A stretch of 9,774 nucleotides of DNA from DATDRQ01 sp035291645 (GTDB lineage Bacteria; Chloroflexota; Anaerolineae; Anaerolineales; UBA4823): positions 1 to 9,774 of the forward strand of contig DATDRQ010000009.1 of assembly GCA_035291645.1 (NCBI GenBank), in the 5' to 3' direction. The position numbers were made by a program, and so were the translations under genes. The first letter of the stretch is position 1; each line of letters begins with the position of its first letter. The notes under the pieces are model-generated. The model was not told the origin of the DNA. It ran no database searches and saw only the letters and a program-made list of their open reading frames with translations. Positions 5,109 to 9,774 of the stretch are shown here, in pieces.

Positions 5109-6257
5109 ATGGGATTGGCGGCAAGTGTCACGCTGGACGTCGAGAAACAGAAGAAGGCGAAGGAGTACGCCCGTACCCGCCGGCGTTTGTTCGTGGTCGA
5201 TCTGGGGATCGGCGGCGTGTATGCCCTGGCCTGGTTGATGCTGGGCTGGTCCGAGGCGCTCAAACAGGCTCTGCTGGTGTATACCACCAACCAATGGCTA
5301 TTGGTGGCTGGATTCGGGATCGTGTTCGGGGGGATTTACTACCTGATCAACCTGCCGCTGGGTTATTATGCGGGTTATGTGCTGCCTCACCGCTACGATC
5401 TCTCCAACCAGACTTTCCCGGGCTGGGCTTTAGACCAGGTGAAGGGAGTGTTGGTAGGGGGAGCGCTCGGCCTGCTGGTGCTGGAGGTGATCTACGCGGT
5501 ACTGCGGGCGGCGCCGGAGACCTGGTGGCTGTGGGCCGGGTTGATCCTGCTTCTCTTGAACGTCGTGCTGGCGAACCTGGCGCCCGTGCTGCTCTTCCCG
5601 ATCTTCTATAAATTCAAGCCATTAGATGAGGAACACGCCGATCTGGCGGATCGGTTGATCCGGCTGGCGGAGCGGGCCGGGACGCGCGTGCGCGGCGTCT
5701 ACCAGTTCGATATGAGCCGGCGCACGAAGGCCGCCAACGCAGCTCTGACCGGCCTGGGGAACACGCGCCGCATCCTGCTGGGGGATACCCTGATCAATGA
5801 GTTTACCGCGGACGAGATCGAGACGGTGCTGGCGCACGAATTGGGCCACCACGTCCACCGCGACCTGCCGGTGGGCTTACTGGTGGAGAGCGCCATCACC
5901 CTCGGGGGGCTGTACCTGGCGTCTCTTGGGTTGAATTGGGGGGTGGCGGTGTTTGGGTTCGAAAGCCCGGCGGACATCGCCGCCCTGCCGCTGTTTGCGC
6001 TGGTCCTGGGGATATACGGGCTGGTGACCATGCCGCTCAGCAACGCCTACTCGCGCTGGCGCGAGCGGCGGGCGGACGCCTATGCCCTGGAGGTCACCGG
6101 TAAGGGCGAGGCGTACGCCTCTGCCCTTACCCGTTTGGCGAACCAGAACCTGGCGGACGCCGAACCGGAGGAGTGGGTGGAGATGCTGCTGTATTCGCAC
6201 CCGGCGTTGAGCAAACGGATCGCAAACGCGCAGGGCTACTCGTTGGGACATGGATGA
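5109..6257 (+). CDS. Ste24-type (M48 family) integral membrane zinc metalloprotease
   Basis: Predicted 382-residue membrane endopeptidase related to Ste24/CAAX prenyl proteases and HtpX-like quality-control proteases. The N-terminal half has several hydrophobic helices (about 28-46, 63-82, 112-133, 139-165), matching the M48 N-terminal membrane domain. The catalytic half carries HELGHH at 243-248: zinc ligands His243 and His247 and catalytic Glu244. The third ligand is Glu319 in SRWRERRAD. Family signatures GLGNTRRILLGDTL (215-228) and SHPALSKRI (363-371) are present. Further hydrophobic segments flank the active site (about 256-280 and 291-310). ATG at 5109 is preferred, with GGGGA at 5096-5100 placed 8 bases before it; the in-frame TTG at 5094 overlaps that site. 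It is divergent from the ECF sigma gene, so it may share envelope-stress duties, but the sequence does not prove this. Bacteria lack CAAX prenylation, so substrates are probably membrane or secreted proteins. Confidence 0.93.
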   Translation: MGLAASVTLDVEKQKKAKEYARTRRRLFVVDLGIGGVYALAWLMLGWSEALKQALLVYTTNQWLLVAGFGIVFGGIYYLINLPLGYYAGYVLPHRYDLSNQTFPGWALDQVKGVLVGGALGLLVLEVIYAVLRAAPETWWLWAGLILLLLNVVLANLAPVLLFPIFYKFKPLDEEHADLADRLIRLAERAGTRVRGVYQFDMSRRTKAANAALTGLGNTRRILLGDTLINEFTADEIETVLAHELGHHVHRDLPVGLLVESAITLGGLYLASLGLNWGVAVFGFESPADIAALPLFALVLGIYGLVTMPLSNAYSRWRERRADAYALEVTGKGEAYASALTRLANQNLADAEPEEWVEMLLYSHPALSKRIANAQGYSLGHG

Positions 6258-6397
6258 GTGTAAATCCCTCCTTTCTTACTCGGTCCACGGCAAAAACGCC
6301 AAAACTGTTTCCAAGTTACGCTATCATGTCGCCTTGACCGGAATAATTGGATATTAGCCAGTGGAAAGGGTGGTTTTTCTAAGATAACGCAGCGGAT

Positions 6398-6403
6398 TAT
6401 AAT
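6398..6403 (+). promoter_or_regulatory. Candidate -10 box of the solute-binding protein / histidine kinase operon
   Basis: A perfect TATAAT lies 44 bases before the ATG at 6447. The region 16-18 bases upstream is T-rich (TTTTCT at 6375-6380) and matches the -35 consensus poorly, which is typical of promoters that need an activator. The start point would be near 6409-6411, within the inverted repeat that follows. Confidence 0.45.
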
Positions 6404-6418
6404 AATTCGAACCGAATT
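6404..6418. promoter_or_regulatory. Operator-like inverted repeat next to the -10 box
   Basis: AATTCG (6404-6409) and CGAATT (6413-6418) are perfect reverse complements with a 3-base centre, starting one base after TATAAT. A dimeric regulator bound here would sit on the expected transcription start. This is inferred from symmetry and position. Confidence 0.4.
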
Positions 6419-6434
6419 TCATCTTTGGATTTCC

Positions 6435-6440
6435 AGGAGG
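6435..6440 (+). promoter_or_regulatory. Ribosome binding site of the solute-binding lipoprotein
   Basis: AGGAGG is followed by 6 bases and ATG at 6447. A second ATG follows at once (6450), but the spacing favours the first. Confidence 0.8.
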
Positions 6441-6446
6441 AAAAAG

Positions 6447-7826
6447 ATGATGCAGCATCCCTCCAAAAAGATCTCCCGCCGTGAGTTCCTGCGACTGGCC
6501 GGGCTGGCCACGGCCGGCTCGGCGCTGGCCGCCTGCGGCGTAAACCTGCCGCTTTCCAGGCCTGAGACCAAGGGTACCGTCCAGCTGGTGTACCAGGACT
6601 GGCGAACGGAGTGGTTCCCGCCCATGGCGCAGGAGATGCTCGGCCAATTCAACGCCGACAACCCGAACATCCAGGTTTTCTACACGCCAGACCCCGAACC
6701 ATTCGAAGAGAAGATGGCTTCCGATTTCGCTTCGGGGACTGCTCCGGATGTGCTGGCCGGTTGCTGTGATTTCTTCCCGGCCTGGGCCAATGCCGGTTAC
6801 CTGCTCGACCTGCGCCCTTACGTGGAAGCCGACCTGGACCAGGAAACCATCGCGGATTGGTCCGCAGCCCAGTACAAGGCGTTATTTACCGAGGACGGGA
6901 TGCAATTCGCACTGCCGAAATATCACGGGGGACTGGCATTGTATTACAACAAGGATATGTTCGATGCCGCCGGGGTGGATTATCCGGATGGGAACTGGGA
7001 TCATGAGGATTATCTGGAAGCCTTAAAACGACTGACGATCCGTGAGGGAGATGGAACTAAGGTATGGGGCGGGATGTTCGACGTCTCCTGGGACAGGATC
7101 CAGGTCCACGTTAACGAGTGGGGAGGCCATTTTGTCAATCCGGACGACCATACCCGGTGCGAGATGGCGGCCCAGCCAGCCCGGGAGGCGATGGAATGGT
7201 TGAGGGACCGGATTTGGAAAGATCATGTGCTGGCGACCGCCCTGGATGTAGAGAGCCTGGAAACCCGGCAGGCATTTATCAACCAAAAGATAGCCACGGT
7301 CGAAGACGGTTCCTGGGCGCTGAAAGATATCCTGGAAGGGGCAGATTTCCGCATCGGCGTGGCTCCGTTCCCTTCCGGTCCAGTTCGTAAGGCGACCCTG
7401 GCCACGATCGACGGCTTCGCGATCAATGCTGAAACGAGGCATCCCGACGAAGCTTGGGAATTACTCAAATTTCTCATCAGTAAAGATTACGGTCGTGCCA
7501 TGGCGCGTGCGAATTTCCTCCAGCCAGCCCGCGCCTCATTGGTAGGAGATTGGGTAGGGTATATCCGCCAGCAATACCCAAATACCGCCAAGGAGGTCGA
7601 TATCGCCGCGTTTGCCGATGGGCACGTAAAAGGCTACGCGGTGACTGGGGAAGCTTTTAAGAACATGATCGGCGTTGGAGCGATCGCAGAGCAGGCCTGG
7701 GACCAGATCTTCACCTTGGGCAAGGCGCCGGTTTCTGACATGATCGAGGTTTGCCGGAAGATCGAGGCCGTCCAGCAAACCAGCACGGGCCTCCCAGATT
7801 ACTGCGATTGCGAGGAAAAAGTCTGA
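6447..7826 (+). CDS. Tat-exported extracellular solute-binding lipoprotein (ABC transporter family 1)
   Basis: Predicted 459-residue substrate-binding protein of the carbohydrate ABC-transporter type. The N-terminus combines a twin-arginine signal (SRREFLRLAG, Arg11-Arg12) with a lipobox LAAC (lipidated Cys30), so it would be folded before export and anchored outside the membrane. The mature part follows the family-1 pattern: LVYQDWR near 48-53, the segment MLGQFNADNPNIQVFY (64-79), SGTAPDVLAG (96-105), ALPKYHGGLALYYNKDMFDAAGV (155-177), and the C-terminal domain with IDGFAINAETRHPDEAWELLKFL (321-343). Unusual cysteines occur at 106-107, 238, 436 and in the tail DYCDCEEKV (453, 455). Trp and aromatic residues (W184, W207, W215, W225) would suit a sugar-like ligand, but the ligand is unknown. 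No permease follows; instead a sensor kinase begins 13 bases later. It may therefore act as a ligand receptor for that kinase, an inference from gene order. Confidence 0.9.
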   Translation: MMQHPSKKISRREFLRLAGLATAGSALAACGVNLPLSRPETKGTVQLVYQDWRTEWFPPMAQEMLGQFNADNPNIQVFYTPDPEPFEEKMASDFASGTAPDVLAGCCDFFPAWANAGYLLDLRPYVEADLDQETIADWSAAQYKALFTEDGMQFALPKYHGGLALYYNKDMFDAAGVDYPDGNWDHEDYLEALKRLTIREGDGTKVWGGMFDVSWDRIQVHVNEWGGHFVNPDDHTRCEMAAQPAREAMEWLRDRIWKDHVLATALDVESLETRQAFINQKIATVEDGSWALKDILEGADFRIGVAPFPSGPVRKATLATIDGFAINAETRHPDEAWELLKFLISKDYGRAMARANFLQPARASLVGDWVGYIRQQYPNTAKEVDIAAFADGHVKGYAVTGEAFKNMIGVGAIAEQAWDQIFTLGKAPVSDMIEVCRKIEAVQQTSTGLPDYCDCEEKV

Positions 7827-7839
7827 AAGAGAAAGTCCT

Positions 7840-9774
7840 GTGACTTCCTTCCGGCCGAAATTCAAGCTGCGGACGAAGATCATCGCCTGGTCGTTTATTC
7901 CCACGGCGATCATCCTGCTGCTGGTCGCCTCGACCATCTACGTGGCTTACCAGCGGGTCACCACGCAGGTGGTACTCAACCGGGATCAGGAGCTAACCCG
8001 CCTGTCCGGGAGCGAAATTTCGGCCAACTTCCAGGAGTTCATCGACCGGCTCACCAATCTTGCGAACCTGCCAGAAATGGCGGAAGGGATCCCGCAACAG
8101 CAGCGCCAGGCCTTGATCGAAAATAAAAACCAGCTGGTCATTTTCGACAGCGGGGTGTATATCTTGAATAACCTGGGGCGGGTCGTCGCCGCCGAACCGG
8201 AGCTGCCACTCCTGGTGGGACAGGATTGGTCGAAACGTTCCTTTTTCACAAGCATGGTCCGCAACCCAGGCCTGTTCTTCTCGAATATCGAGTCCGAAGG
8301 CCCGGTCGGGGAGCGCGTCATCTCGCTGGCTCTACCGATAAAGGATAGAGAGGGAGCATTCAAGGGAGTCACGGTGGGGATGTTCCACCTGGATGCCAGC
8401 GCAGTGAGCCCTTTCTATGGAACCCTGATCAAACTGCGCATCGGGCGGGATGGGGCTGCATATCTGGTGGATGGGAACAACCGGGTCATCTATTCCACGG
8501 ATTCCGATCTAATCGGCGAACCATTCCCGGAGCATCCGGTGACGCCGCTGGCGCAGACCGGCCAGATCGGTGCGATCCGGACCCACTCTTTTGAGGGTAA
8601 GGACATCGTTGCCGGGTACTCGCCTGTGCCGCGCACACACTGGACCCTGATCGTCGAGCAGGATTGGGGGGATTTGATCCAGGCGAGCCAGGGATACCAG
8701 CAGTTCCTTTTGCTGCTGCTGGCGTTAGGCGTGATCGTACCCACGATCGTCGTCATGATCGGAGTGCGGCGCATCACGGGACCGATCGGGGATTTTATTG
8801 CGGCCGCGCAGCGCATCGCCGATGGGGACTTCCAGCAATCGATCAATATCAATACCAACGACGAACTGCAAGAAATGGCGAACCAGTTCAACGCCATGGC
8901 GATCCACCTGCAGGAATCCTACGAGACGCTGGAAGCGCGGGTAGAGCAGCGCACGCAAGAGTTATCCGCCCTGAATTCGCTGGCGGCAGTCGTCAGCCGG
9001 TCGCTCGATCTCGACCAGATCCTGCCAGATGCTTTGAGGAAGACGATCGAGGTATTGGGGATGGATTCCGGGGCTGTGTTCCGCTTTGATGATGAGACTG
9101 GTATACTGCACCTGGTTTCCGAACAGGGGATCAGCGAGCAGCTGATCACCCTCTCCAGCCACATGCCGCTCGGATTGAGCATCATCCAACAGGTGGTGGA
9201 GACCAAACACCCGGTCGCCCGGCTCGTCGCGGATTATCCGCCGGGGCCGATGCGGGACGTATTGGAGAGGGATGGGTGGCAGACCATTGTCAGTATCCCG
9301 CTCCTGGCACAGGAAAATGTCCTGGGTGCCATCAACGTGACCAGCCGGCTGGCAGTCGAACTCTCCTCAGAGGAAATGGCAGTACCGGCGGCTATCGGCC
9401 AGCAGATCGGCGTCGCCATGGATAACGCCCGGCTGTACAACCAGACGGTCGAAACCACTCGCCGCCTGGAGATAGAGCGGCAGGCCGCGGACGCGGCCCG
9501 CGCCACAGCCGAAGCCGCCAACGCAGCCAAGAGCGACTTCCTGGCGAACGTCAGCCACGAGCTGCGCACGCCGCTCGCCTCAATCACGGGCTTTGCCCGC
9601 CTGGTTCAGAAACGCATGGAGGAGCGGGTGATCCCCCTGTTGCCGGAAGATGGAGCTGAGCGTACGGGCCGGGCGATCAACCAGATCGAGGAAAATTTAC
9701 AAATCATCCTCACCGAAGGCCAACGACTAACGGAGATGATCAATACATTGCTCGACCTCGAAAAGATCGAATCG
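7840..9774 (+). CDS. Membrane sensor histidine kinase, Cache-HAMP-GAF-HisKA, cut by window end
   Basis: Open to the window edge; 645 residues are visible. Helix 1 (about 14-36) and helix 2 (about 289-308) enclose an extracytoplasmic sensor of about 250 residues. Features such as the end of the outer half (GRDGAAYLVDGNNRVIYSTD) and SPVPRTHWTLIVEQDW mark a double Cache domain. A HAMP linker (about 309-361) and a coiled coil (EARVEQRTQEL) follow. A GAF domain spans about 378-533 (AAVVSRSLDLDQIL to GVAMDNARLYN). An Ala-rich coiled coil leads into the HisKA domain with the H-box SHELRTPL; His573 is the phospho-acceptor. The visible end, LLDLEKIES, closes HisKA, so the ATPase domain and any receiver lie beyond the window. 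GTG at 7840 is the only reasonable start after the preceding TGA (7824-7826); the ribosome site is weak (GAAAG), suggesting translation coupled to the binding-protein gene. Signal and response partner are unknown. Confidence 0.93.
   Translation, partial: MTSFRPKFKLRTKIIAWSFIPTAIILLLVASTIYVAYQRVTTQVVLNRDQELTRLSGSEISANFQEFIDRLTNLANLPEMAEGIPQQQRQALIENKNQLVIFDSGVYILNNLGRVVAAEPELPLLVGQDWSKRSFFTSMVRNPGLFFSNIESEGPVGERVISLALPIKDREGAFKGVTVGMFHLDASAVSPFYGTLIKLRIGRDGAAYLVDGNNRVIYSTDSDLIGEPFPEHPVTPLAQTGQIGAIRTHSFEGKDIVAGYSPVPRTHWTLIVEQDWGDLIQASQGYQQFLLLLLALGVIVPTIVVMIGVRRITGPIGDFIAAAQRIADGDFQQSININTNDELQEMANQFNAMAIHLQESYETLEARVEQRTQELSALNSLAAVVSRSLDLDQILPDALRKTIEVLGMDSGAVFRFDDETGILHLVSEQGISEQLITLSSHMPLGLSIIQQVVETKHPVARLVADYPPGPMRDVLERDGWQTIVSIPLLAQENVLGAINVTSRLAVELSSEEMAVPAAIGQQIGVAMDNARLYNQTVETTRRLEIERQAADAARATAEAANAAKSDFLANVSHELRTPLASITGFARLVQKRMEERVIPLLPEDGAERTGRAINQIEENLQIILTEGQRLTEMINTLLDLEKIES

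Larger units (their letters stand above)
6258..6446. other. Intergenic region holding the regulatory sites of the binding protein-kinase operon
   Basis: This stretch of 189 bases carries no supported gene. It is AT-richer than its neighbours. It contains a TATAAT box, an adjoining inverted repeat and the ribosome binding site listed separately. A possible weak terminator for the protease gene is seen near 6355-6379 (stem AGCCA with TGGTT including one G-U pair, then TTTC), but it is too weak to call. Confidence 0.5.

Noticed and set aside
6355..6380. Possible terminator after the M48 protease gene
   Set aside because: Stem of five pairs including a G-U, about 100 bases after the stop codon; too weak to call.

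Overview
The window looks like a piece of chromosome from a GC-rich, free-living bacterium, most likely of the phylum Chloroflexota (Anaerolineae-like). This is an inference from style: a long Thr-Pro linker in an anti-sigma protein that also carries a YPPTPDIA motif, a Tat-exported substrate-binding lipoprotein, lipoproteins and cytochromes with Ser/Pro-rich stalks, and a Cache-HAMP-GAF histidine kinase. No rRNA, tRNA, phage, transposase or CRISPR signal was seen, and there is no gene-free stretch above 300 bases.

Layout. (1) 1-783 (+): the end of a PEP synthase / pyruvate,phosphate dikinase regulatory kinase-pyrophosphorylase, cut at its N terminus by the window edge. (2) 832-4957 (-): a four-gene block read leftward. 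In transcription order these are an ECF sigma factor, its overlapping membrane anti-sigma-like partner, a beta-propeller lipoprotein, and a membrane-anchored protein fusing a FixH/YtkA-like domain to a cytochrome c. (3) 5109-6257 (+): a divergently transcribed Ste24-type (M48) membrane zinc protease. (4) 6447-9774 (+): a Tat-secreted ABC-type solute-binding lipoprotein followed after 13 bases by a sensor histidine kinase, which is cut by the window end just after its phospho-acceptor helix region.

How the parts may work together. The sigma and anti-sigma genes share an ATGA overlap. Both the sigma gene and the lipoprotein gene are preceded by the same promoter-like arrangement on the minus strand, GGAACC, 16 bases, then T(G/T)TATAT. 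The simplest reading is that the ECF sigma factor switches on its own gene pair and the lipoprotein (perhaps also the cytochrome), so the block would be a small envelope-response regulon. A 16-bp perfect palindrome covers the sigma start codon region. A 21-bp imperfect inverted repeat and a 3 x 10-bp tandem repeat lie between the lipoprotein and cytochrome genes.

The binding protein-kinase pair has no permease genes between its members. This suggests the binding protein may report ligand to the kinase's extracytoplasmic Cache domain instead of (or as well as) feeding a transporter. A consensus -10 box with an adjoining inverted repeat lies in front of this pair.
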